Counted from the stretch's first letter, positions 7,143 through 17,273 are shown. The stretch is 64,000 nt of DNA from IMCC2047 sp041395865 (GCA_041395865.1 JAWKZQ010000006.1:1-64000); one strand, 5' to 3'. Numbers and translations are program-made. Notes: a model not told the origin generated them from the sequence alone.

Positions 7143-9662
7143 ATGGGAGACATAAGGCTCGCAACTCGCTTATTCAGGCGTGAGTGGCGCTGCGGCGAAC
7201 TAAGAATCCTGGCGCTGGCCCTATTAATCGCTGTTACGGTGACCACCTGTATCAGCTTCTTCACTGACCGGTTGTCGCAGGCATTACTGAACCGCTCGGC
7301 GGAAATGTTGGGCGGCGACCTGGTTGTCAGGGGAACGCGGCCACTTGACCCAGGCTGGCTTAGCCTTCCCGAGGCAGTCGACCTTAAGCGGGCAGAAATC
7401 ACTGAGTTTTCCACCGTGGTGATTCACCAGGAGCAGCTGCTGCTGGCCAATGTCAAAGCCGTGGGCAGCGCTTATCCGCTCTATGGCAGCCTCCAGATAA
7501 GCGAAGACCTTTATGATGAAGCGGAACGGGTTGATCATCCGCCGCAACCAGGAACGCTCTGGGTGGACAGGCGGGTGCTGGACCGCTTGCAGCTGAAGGT
7601 CGGCGATCGGGTTGCCATTGGTGCCTCGGACTTTAGGATTGGCCGCGTATTGCTGCTGGAGCCGGATCGGGGCGGGAATTATTTTAATCTGGCTCCCCGT
7701 ATCCTGATGAACCACCAGGACCTGGCAAAGGCCCAGGTGTTACAGGCCGGTAGTCGGGCGAATTACAAAATTCAATTTGCCGGTGATCCGGATCGGATTG
7801 CCCGACTGAAAGCCCGGCTGACGCTGGAAATGAGCCCGGGCTACCGGCTGATGAGCGCCGGAGAGGGGCGCCAGGGCGCCGGACTGGTTCTCAAACGAGC
7901 GCAGGACTACCTCGCCCTGACGGCCCTGCTTTCGATTATTTTAGCGGCTGTTGCGATTGCCGTAGCGGCCCGTCGCTACAGCCAACGACATTATGATGTC
8001 AGTGCTTTGCTCGGGTGTTTGGGCGCCAGTCAGAAAAAGATATTTCGGTTGTACCTGATACAGCTGGTGTTGCTGGCTCTGGTCTGTGGCGGTGTTGGGA
8101 CGTTGCTTGGCTGGGTGACGCAGCGGGTACTGGCGAATGTGCTGCAAGAGGCGCTGAACCTGATGCTGCCAGCGAGCGGCTGGCAGCCCTGGATCATGGG
8201 GGTGATTGCCAGCCTGGTGGTATTGTTCGGCACCGCGCTGCCACCGCTATGGCGACTTAAGCAGGTTCCCCCTTTGCGTGTTATCCGCCGCGACTTGAAG
8301 CCGCTGCCGCTGAAAGGCTGGCTGGTTTACGGCTGTGGCTGGCTGGCGTTCTGTCTGTTGATTTTGCTCTTTACCCAGGCGTTTATGTTGCTGCTGGATG
8401 TGTTCGCAGGCCTACTGGCGCTGATCGGCGTTTTTGCCGGAGTTGTCTGGCTGCTGATGCTTGCCAGTAAAGGTTCTGGACTCGCCAATGCCGGTTTGCC
8501 GGGCCGTGGTTTAAGCCGGGTTATTCATCGAAGCAGGAATAATACCCTGCAAATTACCGCCTTTGCGTTGACGCTGATGTTGATGACGGTGGTTGCCATG
8601 CTGCGGACTGAATTGTTGGCCAACTGGTCCATGCAGGTGACCGATGATGTGCCCAATCATTTTGTCTTCAATATCATGCCTGCCGATAAAACACGCCTGC
8701 ACGATTACCTGCTGAGTCAGGGCATTGTCGAGCCCCGGCTTTATCCCATGGTTCGTGGCCGCCTGGTAAAAATTAAGGGTGTCGATATTAATGCCGAGTT
8801 TTTTCCGGAGAAGGATGAGGCTCCCTCGAACCGTTCGCGTAATGGTATTAATCGCGAGCTGAACCTGAGCTGGACAGACCGGTTGCCGGTGGAGAACCAG
8901 GTCGTATCTGGCCAGTGGTGGACAGGGCCGCTAAACGCCGGGAATGGTTTTCCCGAGGTCTCGGTCGAAGTGGAGCTCGCCAAACGCTTGGGCATTGATC
9001 TGCAGGACCAACTCGAATTTGATATTGCCGGGCAGCGCCTGACGGCACAGGTTACCAGTTTGCGCAGCCTCGTCTGGGAATCCTTTACGCCTAATTTTTA
9101 TATGCTTTTTTCGCCGGGTTCACTGGACGCTTACCCAACCACCTACATCACCAGTTTTCGATTGGAAAAGGAGGATCGCCAGACACTGATCAAGCTGGTG
9201 CACGCGTTCCCTTCGATTACCGTGTTGGAGGTGGATGCCTTGATTGAGCAGCTGCAGCGCATTCTTGAGCAGGTGACAGCGCTGGTTGAGTTGATGTTGG
9301 CGTTTGTGTTGTTGGCAGGGCTGTGTGTGCTGTTGGCCATCATCCAGAGTGAGCTGGATGAGCGATTGCGCGAGGGCGCCTTGATGCGGGCGCTGGGCGC
9401 CAGCCGTCGTTATTTGCGTGCGCTTAACAGGCTGGAGTTCGCGTTCATGGGGCTGTTGGCTGGCGTGCTGGCCGTTGCCGGAGCCGAACTTGCTACCGCG
9501 CTTATTTACCAGCGCATCTTTGATTTGCCGCCCCACTGGCATTGGCCCTACTGGTTCTGGGTGCCTTTACTCTCGACACTGACCATTGGTCTGGCTGGCC
9601 AGTTGGCGACGGACCGGACTGTCAGCCAAAGCCCCATGCTGCTCTTGAAACAGTACGATTAA
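7143..9662 (+). CDS. ybbP: FtsX-type ABC permease YbbP
   Basis: An 839-residue inner-membrane protein with the two-block FtsX/MacB layout. An N-terminal helix (ALALLIAVTVTTCISFF) is followed by a periplasmic region, a cluster of four helices around residues 255-440, a second periplasmic region, and three helices at the C-terminus (LMLAFVLLAGLCVLLAII and following). Length and layout match YbbP of other gammaproteobacteria. It forms the transporter with YbbA. Confidence 0.9.
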   Translation: MGDIRLATRLFRREWRCGELRILALALLIAVTVTTCISFFTDRLSQALLNRSAEMLGGDLVVRGTRPLDPGWLSLPEAVDLKRAEITEFSTVVIHQEQLLLANVKAVGSAYPLYGSLQISEDLYDEAERVDHPPQPGTLWVDRRVLDRLQLKVGDRVAIGASDFRIGRVLLLEPDRGGNYFNLAPRILMNHQDLAKAQVLQAGSRANYKIQFAGDPDRIARLKARLTLEMSPGYRLMSAGEGRQGAGLVLKRAQDYLALTALLSIILAAVAIAVAARRYSQRHYDVSALLGCLGASQKKIFRLYLIQLVLLALVCGGVGTLLGWVTQRVLANVLQEALNLMLPASGWQPWIMGVIASLVVLFGTALPPLWRLKQVPPLRVIRRDLKPLPLKGWLVYGCGWLAFCLLILLFTQAFMLLLDVFAGLLALIGVFAGVVWLLMLASKGSGLANAGLPGRGLSRVIHRSRNNTLQITAFALTLMLMTVVAMLRTELLANWSMQVTDDVPNHFVFNIMPADKTRLHDYLLSQGIVEPRLYPMVRGRLVKIKGVDINAEFFPEKDEAPSNRSRNGINRELNLSWTDRLPVENQVVSGQWWTGPLNAGNGFPEVSVEVELAKRLGIDLQDQLEFDIAGQRLTAQVTSLRSLVWESFTPNFYMLFSPGSLDAYPTTYITSFRLEKEDRQTLIKLVHAFPSITVLEVDALIEQLQRILEQVTALVELMLAFVLLAGLCVLLAIIQSELDERLREGALMRALGASRRYLRALNRLEFAFMGLLAGVLAVAGAELATALIYQRIFDLPPHWHWPYWFWVPLLSTLTIGLAGQLATDRTVSQSPMLLLKQYD

Positions 9663-9823
9663 GCCGCCAGCGAGATTCCTGGTCAAATGCCCAAGATTCC
9701 CAGACAAGGGAATTGGGTTGCGGCACTCGATGCGATCCAGTTAAATAGTGCTAATGGGCCCTAGGGGGCATATAAAACTAAAATAACACCCATTGCGGTC
9801 GGCACATAAAGGAGACTGAACCC

Positions 9824-11776
9824 ATGTCCGAGGCCAAAATTTACCCTGTAAAAGCTGATATCGCCGCACGAACCTGGGCTGACGATACAACCTATCAGGC
9901 AATGTATAAGGCCTCGGTGGACGATCCGGATGCTTTCTGGGGCGAACATGGCAAGCGTGTCGATTGGATCAAACCCTATACCCGCGTCAAGGATACGCAC
10001 TTCAGCGCTGAAGAGGCCAGTATCAAATGGTTTGAGGATGGCGTACTCAATGCTTCGGCTAACTGTATTGATCGCCATTTGGCGAATCGCGGTGATCAGG
10101 TTGCGATTATCTGGGAGTCGGATGACCCGGCGGTTGATACCAAAATTACCTACCGGGAGCTGTACACGCATGTGTGCCGTTTTGCGAATGCGCTCAAGGC
10201 ACAAGGCATCAAAAAGGGCGATGTCATCACGATTTATATGCCGATGATTCCCGAAGCGGCCTATGCCATGCTGGCCTGTGCACGGATTGGCGCGATCCAC
10301 TCGGTGATTTTCGGCGGCTTTTCAGCCGATGCCATTGCCAACCGCATTGCGGCCTGTAACTCCAATGCGGTGATTACGGCCGATGAAGGGGTGCGTGGCG
10401 GGCGTACGATCCCGTTGAAGGCTAATGTGGACGAGGCCTTGTCGCGTGAAGGCACGGACTGTGTGAACACTGTTGTCGTGGTTAAATACACGCAGGCCGA
10501 GACGGGCTGGGTTGAGGGCCGTGATGTGGCTTACCAGGACATTATCGCGGCGGTGTCCGACGAGTGTCCGCCTGAACCCATGAACGCCGAAGACCCGCTG
10601 TTTATCCTTTATACTTCCGGCTCAACCGGGACGCCCAAGGGTGTGATGCATACCACCGGCGGTTACCTGGTTTATGCCGCCATGACCCACCAATATGCCT
10701 TTGATTACCATGATGGCGATATTTACTGGTGTACGGCCGATGTCGGCTGGATTACCGGCCACAGCTATATCCTTTATGGTCCGTTGGCTAATGGCGCGAC
10801 AACGCTGATGTTTGAGGGCGTGCCAAACTATCCTGCCATCAATCGCATGAGCCAGGTGGTCGATAAACACCAGGTCAATATTCTTTATACGGCACCCACG
10901 GCGATTCGCGCACTGATGGCAGACGGCGACGAGGCAGTGGAGGGCACGAGCCGTGACAGCCTGAGAGTCCTGGGTACGGTCGGTGAGCCGATTAACCCGG
11001 CGGCCTGGGAATGGTATTACCGGACAATCGGCAATGCCAAATGCCCTGTTATCGATACCTGGTGGCAGACAGAAACCGGCGGCTTTATGCTGACTCCCTT
11101 ACCGGGCGCCACCGATCTTAAACCCGGTTCGGCAACGCGTCCTTTCTTTGGCGTCCTGCCGGGGTTGATGGATGCTGAGGGCCACTTGATTGAGGGTGAG
11201 GCTGAAGCTGAAGGCATTCTGGTGATAAAGGACAGCTGGCCGGGGCAGGCGCGTTCCGTATACGGCGACCATCCTCGATTTATCACAACCTATTTCACGG
11301 CTTATCCCGGTTACTTTTTCACCGGCGACGGAGCGTCCCGGGATGCCGATGGCTACTACTGGATCACTGGCCGGGTGGATGATGTGTTGAGCGTTTCGGG
11401 CCACCGACTGGGAACGGCGGAAATCGAGAGCGCTGTCGTTTTACACGATAAGGTGGCTGAAGCGGCGGTCGTGGGCTACCCCCATGACATTAAGGGGGAG
11501 GGCATTTACGTGTATGTCACCCTGAATCACGGGGTTGAACCCAGCGATGAGCTGGCGGAAGAGTTACGGCAGTGGGTTCGCAAGGAGATTGGCCCCGTGG
11601 CCTCGCCGGATTTGATTCAATGGGCGCCTGGACTGCCGAAAACCCGCTCCGGCAAAATCATGCGCCGCATTTTGCGCAAGATTGCCGCGAATGAGTACGA
11701 GCAGCTGGGCGATACTTCGACGCTGGCGGACCCGTCGGTTGTCGAGAATTTGATTGCTAATCGTAAGAACCGTTAA
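9824..11776 (+). CDS. acs: Acetyl-CoA synthetase
   Basis: 650 residues, the usual length for AMP-forming acetyl-CoA synthetase, which converts acetate, ATP and CoA to acetyl-CoA. Motifs: P-loop-like LYTSGSTGTPKGVMHTT, the acetate-pocket region WWQTETGGFMLTPLPG, the hinge YFFTGDGASRDADGYYWITG, and PKTRSGKIMRRILR, which contains the lysine normally regulated by acetylation. The ATG at 9824 follows AAGGAGA. It is a single-gene unit; the 160 nt upstream hold its promoter region and no other gene. Confidence 0.96.
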   Translation: MSEAKIYPVKADIAARTWADDTTYQAMYKASVDDPDAFWGEHGKRVDWIKPYTRVKDTHFSAEEASIKWFEDGVLNASANCIDRHLANRGDQVAIIWESDDPAVDTKITYRELYTHVCRFANALKAQGIKKGDVITIYMPMIPEAAYAMLACARIGAIHSVIFGGFSADAIANRIAACNSNAVITADEGVRGGRTIPLKANVDEALSREGTDCVNTVVVVKYTQAETGWVEGRDVAYQDIIAAVSDECPPEPMNAEDPLFILYTSGSTGTPKGVMHTTGGYLVYAAMTHQYAFDYHDGDIYWCTADVGWITGHSYILYGPLANGATTLMFEGVPNYPAINRMSQVVDKHQVNILYTAPTAIRALMADGDEAVEGTSRDSLRVLGTVGEPINPAAWEWYYRTIGNAKCPVIDTWWQTETGGFMLTPLPGATDLKPGSATRPFFGVLPGLMDAEGHLIEGEAEAEGILVIKDSWPGQARSVYGDHPRFITTYFTAYPGYFFTGDGASRDADGYYWITGRVDDVLSVSGHRLGTAEIESAVVLHDKVAEAAVVGYPHDIKGEGIYVYVTLNHGVEPSDELAEELRQWVRKEIGPVASPDLIQWAPGLPKTRSGKIMRRILRKIAANEYEQLGDTSTLADPSVVENLIANRKNR

Positions 11777-11789
11777 TAAACGGGCGAGG

Positions 11790-12401
11790 TCAGTCCTGCC
11801 ATTTCAGGACGGCCTCACCGTGAGTCTGGTTAACGGCCTTCAATTCCAGTTCCTGGGCCTGCGTTTCCGGCACCCTGATGTGCATAAGCACCTGCTCCTG
11901 GTAAGCGGTTTCGACCACCTCGATGTGCAGGCTTTCCATTAAACGGCGCAGGGTGCTTTCCTGGGCATAGGGAAATTGCAGTAGCGCCTCTTTAACGGCT
12001 ACGACCTCTTCGACGGGAAGGGCTTCCATAACAGCCTGCACGGCGCCCGAGTAGGCCCTTACCAGTCCGCCCGCACCCAGCTTAACGCCTCCGAAGTAGC
12101 GGGTGACAACCACTACCACTTCTCCAATGCCTTTGTGTTGCAGCACATTCAGCATAGGTTTGCCGGCCGTGCCCTGGGGCTCGCCATCATCGCTCATGCC
12201 GATTTCAACGGTATTGTTGGGCTCGCCTGCGATGTAGGCCCAGCAATTGTGGGTGGCATCGGGAAAGGTGCTTCTCACCGCCTGGATAAAAGCCAGGGCT
12301 TCCGCTTTGTTGCTGGCGCGGCCGGCTGAGGCGATAAAGCGGCTTTTCTTCAGTTCTTGTTCGACAACCAAGGTGTCGGCGGGTACTTGATAGGAGGGCA
12401 T
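11790..12401 (-). CDS. yigZ: YigZ/IMPACT family protein
   Basis: 203 residues with the IMPACT N-terminal domain: LKKSRFIASAGRASNKAEA, ATHNCWAYIAG, SDDGEPQGTAGKPML and VTRYFGGVKLGAGGLVRAY are all family hallmarks, followed by a small C-terminal DUF1949-like ferredoxin-fold domain. The ATG at 12401 (MPSYQVP) fits the family; the longer frame to 12476 is unlikely. The family is linked to translation control in eukaryotes; the bacterial role is not settled. It is convergent with acs. Confidence 0.9.
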   Translation of the reverse strand: MPSYQVPADTLVVEQELKKSRFIASAGRASNKAEALAFIQAVRSTFPDATHNCWAYIAGEPNNTVEIGMSDDGEPQGTAGKPMLNVLQHKGIGEVVVVVTRYFGGVKLGAGGLVRAYSGAVQAVMEALPVEEVVAVKEALLQFPYAQESTLRRLMESLHIEVVETAYQEQVLMHIRVPETQAQELELKAVNQTHGEAVLKWQD

Positions 12402-12635
12402 TGGCGGTCTGTTATCTTTTCTTAAAACGCGGTTGGCGGCTGGTTTTCTCGAGGTTAAGGCACCATGAGCGATCAAACCAGATCATCGCCTTAAATAGTC
12501 CGGGCGTGTGATTATAAACAAAGCCCGTCAGCCTACGTGATTCGCAGGGCATTTGGAACGCTCAAATGCTATTCGACCTGTTTTATCGGCCCGGCTGCTG
12601 GCGATGGCACTTGCTGATAAACAGGGTGGTCGGCT

Positions 12636-12965
12636 TCAGTGACTCGTTGTTTGTGAAAAAAGATTAATCACCACTACACCGGCAATAATCAACCCCATGC
12701 CAATAATGGCAGGCGTGTCGGGTATTTCCCTATAGACAAAAACGCCAACCAGGCTGATCAGGACAATGCCCAGCCCGGACCAGATAGCGTAAGTGATCCC
12801 GACGGGGATGCTGCGCAGAACCAATGTTAGGAAATAAAAGGAGATACAGTAACCAACCACTACAATTGCACTGGGAATCAGTTTGGTAAATTCGGCTGAG
12901 GCCTTCAGGGCACTGGTGGCAATGACTTCGGAAATAATAGCAATGGTAAGGTAAAGGTAGACCAT
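12636..12965 (-). CDS. SMR family multidrug efflux protein (EmrE/QacE type)
   Basis: 109 residues with four hydrophobic helices, the size of a small multidrug resistance pump. The essential helix-1 glutamate is present (IAIISEVIATSALK), as are YAIWSGLG and GIVLISLVGVF in helix 3. Such proteins work as antiparallel dimers and exchange protons for cationic drugs or guanidinium; which substrate applies cannot be told from sequence alone. It is a single gene with a 54-nt gap to the regulator gene to the right. Confidence 0.9.
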   Translation of the reverse strand: MVYLYLTIAIISEVIATSALKASAEFTKLIPSAIVVVGYCISFYFLTLVLRSIPVGITYAIWSGLGIVLISLVGVFVYREIPDTPAIIGMGLIIAGVVVINLFSQTTSH

Positions 12966-13019
12966 GGCTTCAACTCGGTCGCTACGATAGGACTATCATA
13001 CTCCGTGGTTTAGCCCGAT

Positions 13020-14012
13020 TCATTCGTCGAGGCTGAATAACTTGGCCCGAACCAGTTTGCGGTAATCCCTGGGGTTGAGTGAAACGCGGCGTTTGAACAG
13101 CGCGGAAAAGTACCCCGGATCGCTAAAACCCACCCGGTAGCTGATTTCCGCGATACTGAGATTGCTGTCCTTGAGCAGATCCTTGGCGGTGCCGAGCCGG
13201 ATATGCTGAAGGTATTCCAGAGGCGTACTGTCAGTGGCTTGCTTGAAGCGGCGGTTAAAGGTGCGCAGGCTCATATCGAACTGTTTGGCGACCTCCTGCA
13301 GACTGACCTCCTGATCATAATTCCTCAACATCCACTGCTGGGCCTGGATGATTTCCTCGTCGTGGTGAGAGCGCTGTTCGTCGAAAGCGTAGAAAATACT
13401 TTCGTAGGACTGTTTGATCTCGTGAGCAAAGTGCTGCTCAATCTGGCGGGCGATATCGTGGTTGTAGAAGCGTTCAATAAAGTGAATCACAAGGTTGGTG
13501 ATGGAGTTCATCCGCCCAGCGCAATAGATGTTGCCGGAATTCGTAATAAAGCGTTTGGTGAGCAGTTTAACCTTGGGGTAGTCCTTCTTGAACTGGTCAA
13601 AGTAATACCAGTGTGTGGTGGCTGATTTTCCGTCCAGCAGGCCTGCTTCGGCGAGGTAACAGACACCGGTCCCGGTGGCGCAGATCAACGCATCGCGCTG
13701 GTGCTGGCGGGCAACCCATTCGGTAATGAAGGGGTAGCGTCGCAGCATGGGCTTGGGGTTGCCCCACATACCGGGAATAATAATCAGGTCGGTTTCAACA
13801 ATGTCAGCCAGTTTGCTGCTGGGGCGGATTTCAATGCCGCCGGTAATCCGGATAGGTTCGCCGTCGATGCTGGCGATATCAATTTTTAATCGGGGGCTGT
13901 CCGGGCTTTGTACCCGCTGCATGGCATCGGCGGCATTGAGCATTTCGATAGGCAGGGTAATGCTGGTACCGAGCGCGCGGGGAAAGGTCAGTACGGTGAT
14001 GTGTTTCATCAT
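13020..14012 (-). CDS. GlxA-type AraC-family regulator with DJ-1/PfpI domain
   Basis: About 330 residues. The N-terminal half is a DJ-1/PfpI-like class I amidotransferase fold (HITVLTFPRALGTS, DLIIIPGMWG, and ICATGTGVCYLAEAGLLDG around the nucleophile-elbow cysteine). The C-terminal hundred residues are an AraC DNA-binding domain (VAKQFDMSLRTFNRRFKQ and ISYRVGFSDPGYFSALFKRR). The ATG at 14012 or the adjacent one at 14009 begins the DJ-1 domain; the longer frame adds nothing similar. It is transcribed away from fabY, from which it is separated by 138 nt, so it may control that gene. The inducer is unknown. Confidence 0.88.
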   Translation of the reverse strand: MMKHITVLTFPRALGTSITLPIEMLNAADAMQRVQSPDSPRLKIDIASIDGEPIRITGGIEIRPSSKLADIVETDLIIIPGMWGNPKPMLRRYPFITEWVARQHQRDALICATGTGVCYLAEAGLLDGKSATTHWYYFDQFKKDYPKVKLLTKRFITNSGNIYCAGRMNSITNLVIHFIERFYNHDIARQIEQHFAHEIKQSYESIFYAFDEQRSHHDEEIIQAQQWMLRNYDQEVSLQEVAKQFDMSLRTFNRRFKQATDSTPLEYLQHIRLGTAKDLLKDSNLSIAEISYRVGFSDPGYFSALFKRRVSLNPRDYRKLVRAKLFSLDE

Positions 14013-14150
14013 TGGCCCATTATTCGATAAAAATGACAAAATTTGTCTTGTATGCCTAATTAAATGGCGAATATACACTAGTTGTCATTTTTCTTACACA
14101 TTAGTATGGGAGCCATTATTGGGTTAGTGTGCTTTCGCGAGGAGAAAAAT

Positions 14151-16058
14151 TTGGCATCGTTACCTGTGATTGTAAGTTTTGGAGGTATCAGTCCGGCCGG
14201 CAGGTCGTCTTTCCACCACGGTTACCGCCGTATGCTGGCGGATGTTCTGGATGCTGAAACGGTTAAACAGACCTATACGGATCTGGCGATCCTGATGAAT
14301 CTGCTGAAGTATAAGGAAGGGGCTTATACCGACGCAGAGGGCAACCCGGTCGATCTGGATGACTGGCTGGCTCATCACCGTCCGCATATTACCGATCACA
14401 CATTGGTGCGAAAGCTGGAGAAAAACCTATTTGACCCGGATGCCATGCTGACACACACGGCCTCCAAACTGTCGATGGCTGAGAGCAACCCCATCAGTTT
14501 TGAAATGCGTTCGCGCCACTTGCCGAACAGCATTCCCGACAACTGGAAAGTGGAAACCCTGAACGATGGCACCGATAAGGTTCGGGTGACCATCGAAGGC
14601 GACCTGGAGGTTCTGTTCAAGGATACTCGCACCTCGACCGTAAACAGCGCGGGGCAGTTACCCAGCGGCTTTAAGCCGGACAAACTGTATGCGTCCCGTT
14701 CCCACCCACGCGGCCTGCAATTGAGTGTCTACGGCGCCTCCGATGCCTTGCATGCGATGGGTATCGACTGGGAAGAGGTCATGTCTCGTGTTTCGCCCGA
14801 TGAAGTGGGCGTGTTTGCCAGCAGCAGCATGACGCAATTGGACGAGAATGGTAACGGCGGTTTGTTGCAGTCTCACCTGCAGGGCAAACGTGTCAGCTCG
14901 AAGCAGCTGGCCTTGGGTTTTGCCGAGATGCCGGCGGATTTTATCAATGCTTACCTGCTTGGTAATGTCGGTGGAACCGGCGCTAATGTGGGTGCCTGTG
15001 CGACTTTCCTCTATAACCTCAAGCTTGGCATGGAGGAAATTCGTTCCGGACGCAAGCGTGTGGTGGTTGTGGGCGATGCCGAAGCGGCCATTACGCCAGA
15101 GGTGATTGATGGTTTCAGAACCATGGGCGCCCTGGCCGAAGATAAGGCGCTGTTGGCCCTGGATGGCGGTGATGTCGTCAACCATCGGCGTGCCTGCCGA
15201 CCCTTTTCTTCCAACTGTGGATTCACCCTGGCGGAAGGGGCCCAGTTCGTTGTGCTGTTCGATGATGCATTGGCGGTGGAACTGGGGGCGAACATTCTGG
15301 GAGCGGTGGGTGACGTCTTCGTAAACGCCGACGGTTACAAAAAGTCGATCTCCAGTCCGGGTGTCGGCAACTATGTCACCATGGCCAAGGCTATGGCATC
15401 GGCCCGGGCTATTGTCGGCGACGAAGGTATCAAGCGCAGCTTTGTGCAGGCGCACGGCACCGGCACGCCACAGAACCGTGTCACCGAATCCCATATCCTC
15501 AACGAAATGGCAAAAACCTTTGGCATCGACAGCTGGCCGGTTGCCGCTGTGAAAAGTTACTTGGGACACACGCTGGCCGTTGCGGCGGGCGACCAGTTGA
15601 TGTCAACCCTGGGCGTTTGGCAATACGGTATTATTCCCGCTATTTCCACCATTGATCATATTGCTGAGGATGTTCATGACAGCCATTTGAATATCCTGCA
15701 ACAGAACCTTGAGGTCGGCCCTGAGGGCATGGATGTGGCGATCCTGAATTCCAAGGGCTTTGGCGGTAATAATGCCTCGGCCTGTATTCTGTCGCCCCAT
15801 GTGGCGCGTTCCATGCTGGCGAAAAAATACGGCGATTCTGCCTTGGCGGACTATGCCAAGCGTAATGAAGGCGTTCAGGAAAAAGCGCGGCAATACGATG
15901 AGGCAGCCAGGAAAGGGCTGGCCGAACCCGTCTATAAATTCGGCCAGGATGTCAAAGAGGGGAACGACGTCAGCCTCAGCCAGTCGGAGTTGAGAATTTC
16001 CGGATACGAAAACCCGATCAGTCTGGACATTGAAAACCCCTACAAAGAGATGTGTTGA
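14151..16058 (+). CDS. fabY: Beta-ketoacyl-ACP synthase FabY
   Basis: A 635-residue ketosynthase that matches FabY of Pseudomonas aeruginosa in length and along the whole chain (opening LPVIVSFGGISPAGRSSFHHGYRRM). FabY starts fatty acid synthesis by condensing acetyl-CoA with malonyl-ACP, in place of FabH. The catalytic Cys lies in VGACATFLYN and the two His in VQAHGTGTPQ and KSYLGHTLA. The start is a TTG at 14151 with an ideal GAGGAG six bases upstream; this gives the Pseudomonas-like N-terminus, whereas the upstream ATG at 14082 adds an unrelated segment. A terminator follows the stop codon. Confidence 0.93.
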   Translation: MASLPVIVSFGGISPAGRSSFHHGYRRMLADVLDAETVKQTYTDLAILMNLLKYKEGAYTDAEGNPVDLDDWLAHHRPHITDHTLVRKLEKNLFDPDAMLTHTASKLSMAESNPISFEMRSRHLPNSIPDNWKVETLNDGTDKVRVTIEGDLEVLFKDTRTSTVNSAGQLPSGFKPDKLYASRSHPRGLQLSVYGASDALHAMGIDWEEVMSRVSPDEVGVFASSSMTQLDENGNGGLLQSHLQGKRVSSKQLALGFAEMPADFINAYLLGNVGGTGANVGACATFLYNLKLGMEEIRSGRKRVVVVGDAEAAITPEVIDGFRTMGALAEDKALLALDGGDVVNHRRACRPFSSNCGFTLAEGAQFVVLFDDALAVELGANILGAVGDVFVNADGYKKSISSPGVGNYVTMAKAMASARAIVGDEGIKRSFVQAHGTGTPQNRVTESHILNEMAKTFGIDSWPVAAVKSYLGHTLAVAAGDQLMSTLGVWQYGIIPAISTIDHIAEDVHDSHLNILQQNLEVGPEGMDVAILNSKGFGGNNASACILSPHVARSMLAKKYGDSALADYAKRNEGVQEKARQYDEAARKGLAEPVYKFGQDVKEGNDVSLSQSELRISGYENPISLDIENPYKEMC

Positions 16059-16369
16059 TAAGACTTGAAAAGCGGAGCCCAGGCTCCGCTTTTTTTGACC
16101 GCCTCGTTATGACGGAGCTTCAGCAGATGTTTGCCAGCCGAACCTGTGGGCTTTGGTAACAGGTTGATTTTCAAGTAACAGCGCCTTCGTTATGATGGGG
16201 GCTGATCAAGTGAAAACGGGAAAGCGCTTATTAACACCTTGTATGAATAGGGTGCTTTTTATTCGAATAAGCTTTAATTACCGTCGTACGATGCCTTGAT
16301 TTTTTTAACTGTTTGAAAATAAAGGCAATATTTTAATTGCGCAAAATTTATGCAAATCGCTGAAATGCC
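16059..16369. other. Intergenic region between fabY and transglycosylase gene
   Basis: After the fabY terminator this AT-rich stretch holds no credible reading frame. It contains a weak hairpin (ACACC with GGGTG, then TTTTTATT, near 16233-16262) that may be a second terminator, and it presumably carries the promoter of the transglycosylase gene. Confidence 0.5.
16068..16096 (+). terminator. Rho-independent terminator after fabY
   Basis: AGCGGAGCC and GGCTCCGCT form a GC-rich hairpin with a short loop, followed by a run of seven T. It sits 10 nt after the fabY stop codon. Confidence 0.88.
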
Positions 16370-17047
16370 ATGATTGTAAGGGCTGTGTCAATTCATTCAG
16401 TTTTTATCCGCAAAGATATCCACAGCTTTTGTGAACAAAAAACAATTGTCCTGGGATTCCTGCTGATCTGCCTGTTACTCAGTGGCTGTGTGGGTAACAT
16501 GCCGCGGAATCCGGATAATCTGTGCGCTATTTTTGAGGAGAAGCGCAGTTGGTATAAAGCGGCCAAGCGAATGGAGAAACGCTGGAAGGTGCCGCCGCAG
16601 GTTCCCATGGCCATCATGTACCAGGAATCCCGCTTTAGGAGCAACGCCAAACCGCCGAAAAACTATGTGCTTGGTTTTATCCCCTGGGGGCGTGTCAGCT
16701 CAGCCTATGGTTATGCCCAGGCTAAAAAAGGCACCTGGAAGGATTATCAGCGTGAAACGGGAAACGGTTGGGCGGATCGCGATGATTTTGGCGATGCCAT
16801 TGATTTCATGGGCTGGTTCATTGATAAGAGCCATCGTCTTAATGGGGTATCCAAGTGGGACACGCGTGAGCAGTATTTGAATTATCACGAAGGCTGGGGC
16901 GGTTACCGCAGCGGCAGTTATAACTCGAAAGTCTGGCTGCAGGATGTTGCCGGGAAAGTGCATGCCCGCGCCAGCCGATACGGCGCCCAGTACCGTCAGT
17001 GCCAGGAGCGCCTTGATGCGGGCTGGTTTAAGCGGCTTTTTATGTGA
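16370..17047 (+). CDS. Lytic transglycosylase SLT-domain lipoprotein
   Basis: 225 residues. A hydrophobic segment ends in the lipobox LLSGC near residue 40, so the mature protein is lipid anchored. An SLT-type fold follows, with the catalytic glutamate in MAIMYQESRF, then AYGYAQAKKGTW and YLNYHEGWGGY. This is the arrangement of small lytic transglycosylases that cleave peptidoglycan between MurNAc and GlcNAc. The N-terminal 24 residues before the hydrophobic segment are unusually long, and the true start may be downstream of 16370; no clear ribosome binding site decides it. yheU follows after 19 nt. Confidence 0.83.
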   Translation: MIVRAVSIHSVFIRKDIHSFCEQKTIVLGFLLICLLLSGCVGNMPRNPDNLCAIFEEKRSWYKAAKRMEKRWKVPPQVPMAIMYQESRFRSNAKPPKNYVLGFIPWGRVSSAYGYAQAKKGTWKDYQRETGNGWADRDDFGDAIDFMGWFIDKSHRLNGVSKWDTREQYLNYHEGWGGYRSGSYNSKVWLQDVAGKVHARASRYGAQYRQCQERLDAGWFKRLFM

Positions 17048-17066
17048 ATAGGACAGGAATTGTTTG

Positions 17067-17273
17067 ATGGAAATTCCCTATAAGGCCATCCCGCCCGAAA
17101 CCCTGCGCAACATGATCGAGGAGTTGATCACGCGGGAGGGTACCGATTACGGCGAACAGGAGCTGGCTCTGGCATCGAAAGTGAAGCAGGTTATGCTGAA
17201 ACTGGAGCGGGGCGAGGCGGCTATTTTGTACGATGAAGCGTTAGAAACCTGCGAAATCGTATTGACCCAATAA
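17067..17273 (+). CDS. yheU: YheU family protein
   Basis: A 68-residue soluble protein with the YheU signature: IPPETLRNMIEELITREGTDYGE and an acidic C-terminus. The ATG at 17067 follows AGGACAGGAA; the frame is open upstream to a TTG at 17064. The function of the family is unknown. It is probably cotranscribed with the transglycosylase gene. Confidence 0.88.
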   Translation: MEIPYKAIPPETLRNMIEELITREGTDYGEQELALASKVKQVMLKLERGEAAILYDEALETCEIVLTQ

